DNA of 16,366 nt from a bacterium HR12. GTDB lineage: Bacteria; Actinomycetota; UBA4738; HRBIN12. Position numbers and translations under genes: made by a program. The first letter of the stretch is position 1. Each line of letters begins with the position of its first letter. The DNA lies in NCBI GenBank assembly GCA_002898915.1, contig BEHO01000002.1, positions 1-16,366 on the forward strand, given 5' to 3'. The notes below the pieces were generated by a model. That model saw only the letters and a list, made by a program, of their open reading frames with translations, was not told the DNA's origin and did not search any database. Below, in pieces: positions 8,712 to 16,271 of this stretch.

Positions 8712-10453
8712 GCGACCGGCGCCTCCGACGGGTCCTTCGTCGGCTTGATCTGCTCGGGCCCGAGGATGATGTCGTCGTTGCTCGCCCCCGCCGGGACCAT
8801 GGGGAAGACCATCTCCCGCGGATCGCAGCGGAAGTCGATGACCACGCTGCGGTCCGTGACGGACAGGGCCTTCTCGATCACCGCGTCGACGTCCTCCGGG
8901 TGCTCGGCCCGCAGCCCGACGCACCCGTACGCCTCGGCGAGCTTCGCGTAGTCCGGCACCTCGTGCGAGAGGTAGACCTGCGAGTAGCGCTCCTCGTAGA
9001 AGAGCTCCTGCCACTGGCGGACCATCCCGAGGTGGGCGTTGTTGATGACCGCCGTGATGAACGGGATCCGCTCCGTCGTCGAGGTGGCGAGCTCCTGGGC
9101 CGTCATCTGGAAGCAGCCGTCGCCGTCGATCGCGATGACCCGCTTGTCGGGGCGACCCGCGGCCGCGCCGAGGGCCGCCGGGATGGCGAAGCCCATCGTG
9201 CCGAGCCCGCCGGAGTTGATCCACGTGCGCGGCTCCGAGAAGCGCCAGAACTGGCTCGCCCACATCTGGTGCTGCCCGACGCCCGAGACCACGATCGCGT
9301 CCTTCGCGTGCTCGTACAGGCGCTGGATCGCGAACTGCGGCTTGATCGGGCCGTCCGACGGCTGCTCGTACCGGAGCGGGTGCTCCCGCTTCCAGCGTTC
9401 GAGCGTCGCGAGCCAGGCGGAGCGATCGGGCGGCCCGCCGATCTCCTCCTGCCGCCGCTTCAGCTCGGCGTGGAGCTTGACGATGACGTCCTTCGCGTCT
9501 CCCACGATGGGCACGTCCGCGGCCCGGTTCTTCCCGATCTCGGCCGGGTCGATATCCACGTGGATGACCTTGGCCTCCGGGGCGAAGGTCGAGAGCTGCC
9601 CCGTCACACGGTCGTCGAACCGAGCGCCGAGCGCGATGAGCAGGTCGGCCTTCTGCATCGCCGTGACGGCCGCGTAGCAGCCGTGCATGCCCGGCATGCC
9701 CAGGGCGAGCTCGTGATCGTCGGGGAACGCGCCGCGCGCCATCAGGGTCGTCACGACCGGAAGCCGCCCGTCCACCGCCAGGCGGTACAGCTCCTTCGCG
9801 GCGTCGGCCTTGATGACCCCCCCGCCCACGTAGAGCACCGGCCGCTCCGAGGCGAGGATCAGCTTCACGGCCTCCCGGACCTGCTTCAGGTTGCCCTTCG
9901 TCGTCGGCTTGTAGCCGGGCAGGTCCACCTCCTCCGGCCAGCGCCAGGTGATCTCCTGGAGCTGGACGTCCTTGGGGATGTCCACGAGCACCGGCCCGGG
10001 GCGACCGGTGCGGGCGATGTGGAAGGCCGCGCGGATCGTCTCGACCAGCTCGTTGGCGTCCTTCACGAGGAAGTTGTGCTTCGTGATCGGCATCGTGATG
10101 CCGGTGATGTCGGCCTCCTGGAACGCGTCGTTCCCGACGACCGGCGTCGGGACCTGGCCCGTGATGGCCACGATCGGCACCGAGTCCATCTTGGCGTCGG
10201 CGAGGGGGGTCACGAGGTTGCAGCCACCCGGCCCAGAGGTGGCCATGGCCACCCCGACCTTCCCCGTCGCCCACGCGTACCCCTCGGCGGCGTGCCCGGC
10301 CCCCTGTTCGTGACGGCACAGCACGTGCCGGATCTTGGAGTCGATGAGCGGATCGTAGGCGGGCAGGATCGCCCCGCCGGGGATCCCGAACACGATCTCG
10401 ACGCCCTCGCGCTCGAGGGCCATGAACAGCGCCTGCGCGCCGGTCACCTTCAC
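8708..10453 (-). CDS. ilvB: Acetolactate synthase large (catalytic) subunit
   Basis: A 581-residue ThDP-, FAD- and Mg-dependent enzyme that joins two pyruvates, or pyruvate and 2-ketobutyrate, at the head of valine, leucine and isoleucine synthesis. The N-terminal domain has [14 protein letters not shown] and the catalytic Glu, E49 in [15 protein letters not shown]. The central domain carries the FAD and dehydrogenase-like fold ([10 protein letters not shown]). The C-terminal ThDP site runs from GDG (444-446) to NN (471-472), followed by [11 protein letters not shown], typical of anabolic AHAS. The GTG start at 10453 has GGAGGAGG about 10 nt upstream and overlaps the orf107 stop in GTGA. An upstream extension of the frame to 10849 would run through orf107 in another frame and lacks IlvB homology. 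Confidence 0.97.
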   Translation of the reverse strand: MKVTGAQALFMALEREGVEIVFGIPGGAILPAYDPLIDSKIRHVLCRHEQGAGHAAEGYAWATGKVGVAMATSGPGGCNLVTPLADAKMDSVPIVAITGQVPTPVVGNDAFQEADITGITMPITKHNFLVKDANELVETIRAAFHIARTGRPGPVLVDIPKDVQLQEITWRWPEEVDLPGYKPTTKGNLKQVREAVKLILASERPVLYVGGGVIKADAAKELYRLAVDGRLPVVTTLMARGAFPDDHELALGMPGMHGCYAAVTAMQKADLLIALGARFDDRVTGQLSTFAPEAKVIHVDIDPAEIGKNRAADVPIVGDAKDVIVKLHAELKRRQEEIGGPPDRSAWLATLERWKREHPLRYEQPSDGPIKPQFAIQRLYEHAKDAIVVSGVGQHQMWASQFWRFSEPRTWINSGGLGTMGFAIPAALGAAAGRPDKRVIAIDGDGCFQMTAQELATSTTERIPFITAVINNAHLGMVRQWQELFYEERYSQVYLSHEVPDYAKLAEAYGCVGLRAEHPEDVDAVIEKALSVTDRSVVIDFRCDPREMVFPMVPAGASNDDIILGPEQIKPTKDPSEAPVA

Positions 10454-10773
10454 CGAGCGCCCACCTCCTCCGATCGGGCCTCCACCGGCCCGGTCTCCAC
10501 GCGTCGCACCGTGCACCCCAGCTTGTGCGCCAGGTTCCGCACCTGCCGCTCGAACTCCCACGCGGTCCAGTCCCGTCGCCTCGTGGTCAGGCCGCCCTCC
10601 GACAGGCCGCCCCCGAAGTCGAGGCCGGCGTCGAGGTAGACGACCTCCTCCCCGAAGAACCGATCGAACCATGCGCGGTCGGCATCCCCGGCGACCTCCA
10701 CGGTCACCTGCGCCGGGCCCTCCCACAGGACGCTCGCCAGGAGGCGCCCTTCCCGTTCGAACTCGTATCGCAT
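10450..10773 (-). CDS. orf107: small conserved-looking protein of unknown function, first gene of ilv operon
   Basis: A 107-residue protein starting [27 protein letters not shown], which reads as a beta-rich N-terminus, followed by [15 protein letters not shown], a Gly-rich segment (about 53-61), and an amphipathic helix around [15 protein letters not shown]. It has no signal peptide, no membrane segment, and a single Cys. I do not recognise a family or a known BCAA regulator. It is likely real: GGAAGGAG lies 7-8 nt before the ATG, its stop overlaps the ilvB GTG in GTGA, and it lies directly downstream of the attenuator terminator. Being first after the attenuator and coupled to ilvB, it may act with acetolactate synthase, or its translation may set ilvB translation. 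Both ideas are inference. Confidence 0.8.
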   Translation of the reverse strand: MRYEFEREGRLLASVLWEGPAQVTVEVAGDADRAWFDRFFGEEVVYLDAGLDFGGGLSEGGLTTRRRDWTAWEFERQVRNLAHKLGCTVRRVETGPVEARSEEVGAR

Positions 10774-10821
10774 CGCTCCGCTCCTTCCCTGCGGTCCCCG
10801 CGGGCCGTCCGCCAGGGGTGC

Positions 10822-10847
10822 AAAAAGCCCCTCGGCGACCGAGGGGC
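10822..10847 (-). terminator. Intrinsic terminator of the ilv attenuator
   Basis: On the minus strand, GCCCCTCGG (10847-10839) pairs perfectly with CCGAGGGGC (10835-10827) around a 3-nt loop and is followed at once by five T (10826-10822). It lies 38 nt after the leader-peptide stop and 48 nt before orf107. That location, inside the 5' leader and ahead of the whole operon, marks it as a conditional terminator rather than the end of deoR. Confidence 0.88.
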
Positions 10848-10851
10848 ATCT

Positions 10852-10886
10852 GGCGCGTCCCAGGCCGCTCCGGCCCGGGCCGCGCC
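10852..10886 (-). promoter_or_regulatory. Attenuator hairpin between leader peptide stop and terminator
   Basis: The transcript here can fold into one long interrupted stem: GGCGCG pairs with CGCGCC, CCC with GGG, and GGCCG with CGGCC, separated by single mismatches, around a GAG loop. Its first base lies in the leader stop codon, so a ribosome finishing the leader peptide would block it. A rival pairing (10860-10866 with 10845-10853, 2-nt bulge) reaches three bases into the first terminator arm and could serve as antiterminator. Which fold does which job needs a free-energy calculation. Confidence 0.6.
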
Positions 10887-10933
10887 TAGGCGATAAGTAC
10901 GAGGGTCAGCTCGACCTCGCGCTCCTTCGACAT
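10886..10933 (-). CDS. ilv operon leader peptide (attenuation)
   Basis: A 15-codon ORF encoding MSKEREVELTLVLIA. Six residues are branched-chain (V7, L9, L11, V12, L13, I14), with a run of four just before the stop. The run is read by CTC GTA CTT ATC; GTA and CTT are rare in the neighbouring genes, which prefer G/C in third position, so the ribosome should be especially sensitive to charged tRNA here. Together with the hairpin and terminator downstream and the ilvB operon beyond, this is a classic ribosome-mediated attenuation leader. Stalling under valine, leucine or isoleucine shortage would favour read-through. The predicted transcription start lies only a few nucleotides before its ATG, so it may be read as a (nearly) leaderless message. 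Confidence 0.88.
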   Translation of the reverse strand: MSKEREVELTLVLIA

Positions 10934-10943
10934 GGTGCCCCTC

Positions 10944-10971
10944 AGTGTAGGGGCGTCGAACCCCGTGTCAA
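10944..10971 (-). promoter_or_regulatory. Promoter of the branched-chain amino acid operon
   Basis: On the minus strand a perfect -35 TTGACA (10971-10966) is followed after 16 nt by the -10 TACACT (10949-10944), four of six matches to TATAAT. A start 7-8 nt after the -10 falls at about 10936-10937, 3-4 nt before the leader-peptide ATG. AACCCCG (plus-strand reading) occurs at 10959-10965 and 10970-10976, 11 bp apart and touching the -35; this may be a regulator site or chance. Confidence 0.8.
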
Positions 10972-11021
10972 CCCCGAGTTCGAAGACTCGGTCGCTTTCA
11001 ATCATGTCCGGTCCATATCGT

Positions 11022-11036
11022 CGACCGAAGCGGTCG
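11022..11036 (-). terminator. Small hairpin downstream of the deoR-type gene
   Basis: CGACCG and CGGTCG form a 6-bp stem with a 3-nt loop, 18 nt after the stop of the DeoR-family gene. There is no T run. It may help end the upstream transcript before the ilv promoter, but as a terminator it is weak. Confidence 0.3.
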
Positions 11037-11053
11037 GAAGCAACCGTACCCGG

Positions 11054-11821
11054 TCATCCCGACACGCCGGGGTCCACGATCACGATCTCGGCCCGAGCGA
11101 GCGCTCGCCGCTCGGCCTCCGGCGGGTCGGCGTCGGTCACCAGGACGTCCACCCGCTCGAGGGGGCAGATCGCGAAGTCCGTGACGGCGCCGAGCTTGGA
11201 GCGATCGGCGACGATCACCACCGGTCCGCGCGTGTGCTCGACCATCCGCGTGGCGATCTCCGCCTCGGCGGCGACCGGCGTGGTGACGCCCGCCCCCGCC
11301 GCGAGCCCCCCGACCCCGAGGATGGCCCGTCCCGCGAACGTCCGACGCAGGAGCTCCGCGGCGAACGGCCCCACGACCGTCCGCCCGGCGGGATCGGCCC
11401 GGACGTGACCCCCGAGGAGGATCAGCTCCACGTCCCGGACCGCCTCCAACGCCGCGAGGACGTTGTTCGTGACCACCGTCACCGGAACCGCCAGGTGGCG
11501 GAAGACCTCCAGGGTGGTGGATCCCCCGTTCAGGAAGACGGTCTCGCCGGGCCGCACGAGGGAGGCGGCCGCCCTCCCGATCGCGCGCTTCGCCGCCGTC
11601 CGCTCCGGCGGACGGATCGGCGGCTCGCGCCGTCCCGGCAGCACCGCCCCGCCGTGCGAGCGCTCGATCGCCCCCGCCGCCGCGAGCGCCGCGAGGTCCC
11701 GCCGGATCGTGATCTCGGAGGCACCGAGCTCCCGCGCCAGCGCCGAGACGCGCACGGCGCCCCGCTCGCGGAGCAGCTCGAGGATCCGGCTGCGGCGCTC
11801 GGCCGGGAGCGGACCTTCCAC
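11054..11821 (-). CDS. DeoR/GlpR-family transcriptional regulator
   Basis: A 255-residue repressor-type protein. Residues 6-62 are the N-terminal winged helix-turn-helix (PAERRSRILELLRERGAVRVSALARELGASEITIRRDL, then GAIERSHGGAV). Residues about 75-235 are the DeoR C-terminal sugar-phosphate-isomerase-like sensor domain: NGGSTTLEVFRHL, VTNN, LLGGHVR, GPFAAELLRRTFAGRAILGVGGL, and VADRSKLG. Such regulators usually bind a phosphorylated sugar or related metabolite and repress their own neighbourhood. The start is GTG at 11821 with only a weak GGGG-type ribosome site. It begins 22 nt after the FAD oxidoreductase stop on the same strand, so it probably belongs to that cluster and controls it; control of the ilv operon downstream is less likely. 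Confidence 0.93.
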   Translation of the reverse strand: MEGPLPAERRSRILELLRERGAVRVSALARELGASEITIRRDLAALAAAGAIERSHGGAVLPGRREPPIRPPERTAAKRAIGRAAASLVRPGETVFLNGGSTTLEVFRHLAVPVTVVTNNVLAALEAVRDVELILLGGHVRADPAGRTVVGPFAAELLRRTFAGRAILGVGGLAAGAGVTTPVAAEAEIATRMVEHTRGPVVIVADRSKLGAVTDFAICPLERVDVLVTDADPPEAERRALARAEIVIVDPGVSG

Positions 11822-11843
11822 GCCCCGACGGTACCGCAGCCGG

Positions 11844-13463
11844 CTACCGGCGGATCGGCAACCGTTCCGCGAGCCGTCCCAGCTTGTGGTCCCGGAGGAT
11901 CACCCGCGACGCGTTCCGGGCGCACACCCCCATGACCCCCCCGCCCGGGTGGGTGCCGGCGCCGCACAGGTAGTAGCCGGCCACCGGCGTCCGGTAGTCC
12001 CCGTACCCCGGGATCGGCCGGAGGCTGAACATCTGATCCGGCGTGAGCTCCCCCTGCATGATGTTCCCGCCCAGCAGGCCGAACCGCTCTTCGAGGTCAC
12101 GTGGGGTGAGCACCTCGACCCGCTCGATCGCGTCCAGCAGGTTCGGCGAGAACTCCGCCAGGGCCCCGAGGGCCCGCCGCGCGTACTCCTCGCGGCCGCC
12201 GTCGTCCCAGGATCCCTCCCGCAGCTCGTACGGGCCGTACTGGCTGAAGCCGAGCATGAGGTGCTTCCCCTCGGGGGCGAGGCCCTCCGGCTCGTGGGCG
12301 GTGGGGAAGACGACCTCGAGGTAGGGGCGTTCCGACATCCGCCCGTACTTCGCGTCGTCGAAGGCCCGCTCCAGGTACTCGATCGTGGGGGAGACCGCGA
12401 CCAGCCCCCGGTGCAGCTCGCCCTCCTGGTCCCAGCTGGGGAAGGTCGGCAGCTCCCCGAGGGCCACGTTCAGCTTCACCGAGCCCGAGCGGGTCCGGAA
12501 GCGCTTGATGTCGCGGACCACCTGCTCCGGCAGGCGCTCCTCGCCGACGAGGTCGAGGTAGGACGTGATGGGGTGCACGCTCGAGACCACGCGGCGCGCG
12601 CGCACGAGGGTCCCGTCCGCGAGCTCCACGCCGACGGCGCGGCCGGAGCTGTTGATCGCCACCCGGCGGACCTCGACCCCGGTGCGGATCTCCGCGCCGG
12701 CGGCCTGCGCCGAGCGGGCGATCGCCGCCGAGACGCCGCCCATGCCGCCCTTCACCCAGCCCCAGGCGCCGGCGTGGCCGTCGACCTCCCCGATCCAGTG
12801 GTGCATGAGGACGTACGCGGAGCCCGGCGTCATCGGCCCGCACCAGGCCCCGATGATGGCCTGGGTCGCGAGCGCGCCCTTCACCCGCTCGTCCTCGAAC
12901 CACTCGTCGAGGAAGTCGGCGGCGCTCATCGTGAACAGGCGCACGAGCTCGGCCACGTCGCGGCCGGTCCAGGAGCGGACCTTCCCCGCCGTGCGGAGCC
13001 ACCCGGGGAGGTCCGAGAGCCGGAGGTTCGGCGGCACGACGAAGAGGAGGTCCTTCAGGAGCCTCGCCACGTGGTCGAAGTACCGGTCGAACTCCACGTA
13101 GGCGTCGGCGTCCCGCTTGTTGAGCTTCGCGATGTTCTCGGCGTCCCGCCGGGTGTCGCCCCAGAGCGTGAGCGAGGTCCCGTCGGGGAACGGGACGAAG
13201 TAGTCCGGCGTGATGATCGAGACCTCGTACCCGAAGCGCTTCAGCTCGAGCTCCGCCACCACCTCGGGAGGCATCAGCGAGACCACGTACGCGGCGCTCG
13301 ACACCCGGTACCCCGGCCAGGTCTCCTCCGTGGCGGAGGCGCCGCCGAGGATCTCGCGCCGTTCGAGCACGAGCACGTCCAGTCCCGCCCTGGCGAGGTA
13401 GGCCGCGCAGGCGAGCCCGTTGTGACCCCCACCGATGACGACGACGTCCCGCTCGATCCTCAT
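11844..13463 (-). CDS. PYROXD2-like FAD-dependent oxidoreductase (phytoene desaturase superfamily)
   Basis: A 539-residue flavoprotein. The N-terminus DVVVIGGGHNGLACAAYLARAGLDVLVLER (residues 6-35) is an FAD dinucleotide-binding fold with GGGHNG at 11-16 and the ribose-binding Glu at 34, followed by LGGAS. The C-terminus GYYLCGAGTHPGGGVMG (496-512) closes the FAD site. The overall layout, with GAWCGPMTPGSAYVLMHHWIGE and GGMGGVSAAIARSA, matches the PYROXD2/phytoene-dehydrogenase-like branch rather than true carotenoid desaturases, and no carotenoid genes are nearby. The substrate is unknown; the polyamine-type transporter genes upstream make an amine or related compound possible, by inference only. 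The ATG at 13463 has GGAGG 9 nt upstream; an in-frame start 51 nt earlier would add a non-homologous tail. Confidence 0.88.
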   Translation of the reverse strand: MRIERDVVVIGGGHNGLACAAYLARAGLDVLVLERREILGGASATEETWPGYRVSSAAYVVSLMPPEVVAELELKRFGYEVSIITPDYFVPFPDGTSLTLWGDTRRDAENIAKLNKRDADAYVEFDRYFDHVARLLKDLLFVVPPNLRLSDLPGWLRTAGKVRSWTGRDVAELVRLFTMSAADFLDEWFEDERVKGALATQAIIGAWCGPMTPGSAYVLMHHWIGEVDGHAGAWGWVKGGMGGVSAAIARSAQAAGAEIRTGVEVRRVAINSSGRAVGVELADGTLVRARRVVSSVHPITSYLDLVGEERLPEQVVRDIKRFRTRSGSVKLNVALGELPTFPSWDQEGELHRGLVAVSPTIEYLERAFDDAKYGRMSERPYLEVVFPTAHEPEGLAPEGKHLMLGFSQYGPYELREGSWDDGGREEYARRALGALAEFSPNLLDAIERVEVLTPRDLEERFGLLGGNIMQGELTPDQMFSLRPIPGYGDYRTPVAGYYLCGAGTHPGGGVMGVCARNASRVILRDHKLGRLAERLPIRR

Positions 13464-13553
13464 CGTGAACGGCCTCCTTCCGTCAGGCTGCGGGCACGGC
13501 GACGACCCGCTCACGCGGCCGGATGATACCCCCCTGCCGCCGGGGGCGCGGCG

Positions 13554-13578
13554 CCCGAGGCCTCACCCCAGCCTCGGG
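13554..13578 (-). terminator. Hairpin across the stop codon of the SMP-30-like gene
   Basis: CCCGAGGC and GCCTCGGG pair over 8 bp with a 9-nt loop that contains the stop codon region. The 99-nt gap that follows (13464-13562) also holds a smaller GGGCG/CGCCC inverted repeat and a TATCAT hexamer (minus strand, 13528-13523) that could be a -10 for the next gene, though no -35 is evident. A tailless terminator or processing site is possible. Confidence 0.3.
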
Positions 13579-14414
13579 GTGCGGAGCGGCAGTCCGACGA
13601 GCCCCACGTCCGCCTCCACAGGGCTCCAGCCGCCGAGGCTGGAGACCGCGACGCGATCCAGCCCCTCCCCGATGAAGGCGACGTTCGCCGGCTGGTTCAG
13701 CACGATCCCGTCGGGGTCCTCGGCGAGGATCTCGGGGCGACCGCCCGGCGACACGACCCAGATGCGGTCCGGGCGGTAGCACGAGACGAGCATCGTCCCG
13801 TCGGCGGCGAGGGCGATCCCGTCGGGCTGCGAACCCGGGAGCTCCACGACGGCGGAGGGCTCGCCCGCCGAGCCGTCCGCGAGGATCGGCACCCGCGCCA
13901 CGCGCCGCCCGAGGGACTCCACCACGAGCAGCGCGTCCCCCTCGGCGGTCAGGCAGCAGCCGTTGGGGAAGGCGGTGAGCTCGCCGCCCCAGAGCTCGGT
14001 CCGGCCGTCCGGCTGGACGCGGTAGACGACCCCGTCGTCGCGCCCCCACTCCCCCGAGTCGGTCACGTAGAGCGCGCCGGCGTCGTCGAAGGCGCAGAAG
14101 TTCGGGACCGACATGGCGCGCTCCTCGGTCCCGCGGGAGAGGGTCTCGACCTCTCCGCTCGGATGGACGCGGACGAGCTCGGCCCGGCCGAAGTCGCAGC
14201 CGTACACGTTGCCGTCCCCGTCGAGGGCGATCCCGTAGAGGAACCCCCCGGTGGAGGCGATCTCCCGGATCGACCCGTCCGGGTCCACGGCGTAGACCTG
14301 GCCGGCCTCGCCGCCGGCGTAGACGCGACCGTCGTGATACCCCCACGCGACGCCCTCGGGATGGTCGAGCCCCTCGGCGATCGCGCGGAACCGCTCCAGC
14401 GGCACCGCGCCCAT
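13563..14414 (-). CDS. SMP-30/gluconolactonase-like beta-propeller protein
   Basis: A 283-residue six-bladed propeller protein of the SMP-30/gluconolactonase/LRE family, with repeated VYAVDPDG, ALDGDGNVYG, LYVTDSGEWG and QPDGIALAADG blades. The residues normally binding the divalent metal appear present: E20 (HPEGVAW), N105 (VPNFCAF), N151 (FPNGCC) and D198 (QPDGIA). Family members hydrolyse sugar lactones or related esters; the substrate here cannot be inferred. There is no signal peptide, so it is probably cytoplasmic. Its ATG shares one base with the stop of the permease gene (TGATG), so it is in the transporter operon and probably acts on the imported compound or a product of it. The ORF extends further upstream in frame, but that part lies inside the permease gene. 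Confidence 0.9.
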   Translation of the reverse strand: MGAVPLERFRAIAEGLDHPEGVAWGYHDGRVYAGGEAGQVYAVDPDGSIREIASTGGFLYGIALDGDGNVYGCDFGRAELVRVHPSGEVETLSRGTEERAMSVPNFCAFDDAGALYVTDSGEWGRDDGVVYRVQPDGRTELWGGELTAFPNGCCLTAEGDALLVVESLGRRVARVPILADGSAGEPSAVVELPGSQPDGIALAADGTMLVSCYRPDRIWVVSPGGRPEILAEDPDGIVLNQPANVAFIGEGLDRVAVSSLGGWSPVEADVGLVGLPLRTPRLG

Positions 14415-15325
14415 CAGGCGGCCTCCTGGAGCGCACCCTCGGGGCCCCCGGACCCCACGCCCGGCGCGCGGGTCGGACGTCGCGCCGTCCGCCGCAGGAG
14501 GATCTGCGCGACGAACAGGAAGGTCAGCGTCACGCCGAGCATGACGGAGGCGATCGCGTTGATCTTCGGCGTCACGCCGCGACGGATCGAGGAGAAGACG
14601 TACAGGGGCAGCGTGTTGTCGGGGCCGGCCACGAACAGCGCGATGATGAAGTCGTCGAAGCTGAACGTGAACGCGAGGAGGAACCCGGCGAGGATCGCCG
14701 GGAACAGCTGCGGGAAGGTCACCTGGCGGAACGTTCCCCAGGGGGTCGCCCCGAGATCGCCGCTCGCCTCGATCAGGCTCCGATCCATGCCCGCCGCACG
14801 GGCCCGCACGAGCACCGTCACGATCGCCATCGTGAACAGCGTGTGGGCGGCCACCACCGTGGGCTTGCCGAGGGACAGGGCGGGCGGCGTGCTCCCCGCC
14901 GGCCACAGGTAGGCGATCCACCCGTTCAGCCAATCGAAGGCGAGCACCACGAAGACGAGCGTCGCGATGCCGATCACGATCCCCGGCACCATGATCGCCG
15001 CGTACACGAGGGTGTCGAGCACGGCGCGCAGCCCTCCGCGCATCCGGTTCAGGGCGAGGGCCGCCATCGTCCCGAAGGTCGTCGCGAGCACGGCGGTCGT
15101 CGTCGCGATCTCGAGCGAGTTGCGCAGCGCCTCCGTGACGAAGGGGTCGCTCCAGGCCTCGCCGTACCAGCGGAGCGAGAACCCTCGCAGGTCCGTCGCG
15201 TGCATCCCCGCGTTGAAGGAGAGGACGACGACGGTGACGATGGGGACGTACAGGAACAGGTACACGAGCGCCGCGTACCCCGCGAGCGCCCGATCCGCCT
15301 TCGTCCGCTCCTCGCGCCGGCTCAC
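14414..15325 (-). CDS. potC: ABC transporter permease, spermidine/putrescine type (PotC-like)
   Basis: A 303-residue inner-membrane permease with six predicted helices at about 15-37, 71-92, 105-130, 155-175, 207-232 and 258-278. The cytoplasmic coupling loop is LIEASGDLGATPWGTFRQVTFPQLFPAI (EAA motif from 186), which contacts the ATPase. SFDDFIIALFVAG (222-234) is typical of PotC-like subunits. The start is GTG at 15325, with GAGGGGG just upstream overlapping the end of the preceding permease gene; the genes are 10 nt apart. Substrate assignment to polyamines rests on family resemblance only; related transporters carry other amines or opine-like compounds. Confidence 0.92.
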   Translation of the reverse strand: MSRREERTKADRALAGYAALVYLFLYVPIVTVVVLSFNAGMHATDLRGFSLRWYGEAWSDPFVTEALRNSLEIATTTAVLATTFGTMAALALNRMRGGLRAVLDTLVYAAIMVPGIVIGIATLVFVVLAFDWLNGWIAYLWPAGSTPPALSLGKPTVVAAHTLFTMAIVTVLVRARAAGMDRSLIEASGDLGATPWGTFRQVTFPQLFPAILAGFLLAFTFSFDDFIIALFVAGPDNTLPLYVFSSIRRGVTPKINAIASVMLGVTLTFLFVAQILLRRTARRPTRAPGVGSGGPEGALQEAA

Positions 15326-15335
15326 CGCGACCCCC

Positions 15336-16271
15336 TCAGATCAGCGATACGCCGCTCCGGCCCGTGCCCCGCATCCAGCGCGAGGTCAGCTTCATGTAGA
15401 TCCCGATCGTGGCGAGCATCCCGAGGATCATGCTCACCGCCACCGCCGACCCGAGCGGCCAGTCGCGGGCCTGGATGAACAGGTCGACGAGGGCGTTGCC
15501 GAGGAGGAACACCTTGTTGCCCCCGAGCATCGCCGGGATCACGTACTCCCCCGAGAGGAGGATGAAGACGAGCAGGGCCCCCGTGATGATCCCCGGCGCG
15601 GCGAGGGGCACCGTCACCTGCCACAGCGTCCGCCACGGCGGCGCCCCGAGGTCGCGCGACGCTTCCAGCAGCCGCTTGTCCAGCCGCTCGAGGCTCACGT
15701 AGATCGGGAACACCGTGAGGGGCAGGTAGTTGTAGACGATGCCCAGCATGACCGCGAACGGTGTGTTGAGGAGCACGAGGTCGTGGGCGATGCCCAGCCG
15801 CTCGGCCAGGGCGGGGATCCCGTTCGAGCCCAGGATCACGAGCCACGCGTACGTGCGGATCAGGAAGCTCGTCCAGAAGGGCACGATCACCAGCACGAGG
15901 AGGAGCGTCTTCCAGCGACCCGCCTTGGTGGCGAGGAAGTAGGCGAGCGGGAACGCGACGAGGATGCAGAGCAGGGTGCTCGCCACCGACATGATCGCCG
16001 TGTTGCGGAACGCGACCGCCCGGGTCGGCAGCTTCGCGTACTGCTCGAGCGTGAACGCGGGCTCGTAGCCGCCCGCGGGCGCCCGGAGGCCGAAGCTGTA
16101 CACGACGAGGATGACGAGGGGCGCGACGAGCAGCAGCAGGAACCACAGGGACGTGGGCAGCAGGAGGAGGGCGGTCGTGAGCCGACCGCCCTCCTCGCCG
16201 CCGCCCCGTGCGCGGCGCCGGAGCGCCGGCACGGCCTCGGCCGCCGTCAGGCCGCCTTCACCCGCGCCCAC
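15336..16271 (-). CDS. potB: ABC transporter permease, spermidine/putrescine type (PotB-like)
   Basis: A 311-residue inner-membrane permease. After a basic N-terminus (16-30) it has helices at about 33-59, 92-113, 121-146, 168-190, 223-243 and 283-300. The EAA loop is LLEASRDLGAPPWRTLWQVTVPLAAPGI (from 201), and LSGEYVIPAMLGG (239-251) is typical of PotB-like subunits. It forms the membrane pore with the PotC-like partner. The GTG at 16271 overlaps the preceding gene by 25 nt and has a poor ribosome site. A GTG at 16232, 14 nt after that gene's stop, would give 298 residues and is equally reasonable because the first 13 residues look non-conserved. Confidence 0.9.
   Translation of the reverse strand: MGAGEGGLTAAEAVPALRRRARGGGEEGGRLTTALLLLPTSLWFLLLLVAPLVILVVYSFGLRAPAGGYEPAFTLEQYAKLPTRAVAFRNTAIMSVASTLLCILVAFPLAYFLATKAGRWKTLLLVLVIVPFWTSFLIRTYAWLVILGSNGIPALAERLGIAHDLVLLNTPFAVMLGIVYNYLPLTVFPIYVSLERLDKRLLEASRDLGAPPWRTLWQVTVPLAAPGIITGALLVFILLSGEYVIPAMLGGNKVFLLGNALVDLFIQARDWPLGSAVAVSMILGMLATIGIYMKLTSRWMRGTGRSGVSLI

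Noticed and set aside
5871..10639. Long plus-strand open frames (5871-7409, 6760-8748, 8900-10639) antisense to leuA, ilvC, ilvN and ilvB
   Set aside because: They have the same shadow pattern, low-complexity compositions and no ribosome sites tied to a recognisable start.
10937..10954. GCCCCT/AGGGGC inverted repeat near the leader ATG, as a ribosome-site-masking hairpin
   Set aside because: It overlaps the -10 box and lies mostly upstream of the predicted transcript 5' end, so it probably is not in the RNA.
10774..10971. T-box or other metabolite riboswitch in the ilv leader
   Set aside because: I see no T-box sequence or specifier stem, and the short leader peptide with a terminator accounts for the region.
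11844..13514. Longer N-terminus for the FAD oxidoreductase, starting at 13514
   Set aside because: The 17 extra residues do not resemble the family, which begins just before the GGGHNG fold, and the ATG at 13463 has a well-placed GGAGG.
11463..13526. 687-codon plus-strand open frame antisense to deoR and the FAD oxidoreductase
   Set aside because: It has no domain signature and is fully explained by the two minus-strand genes.
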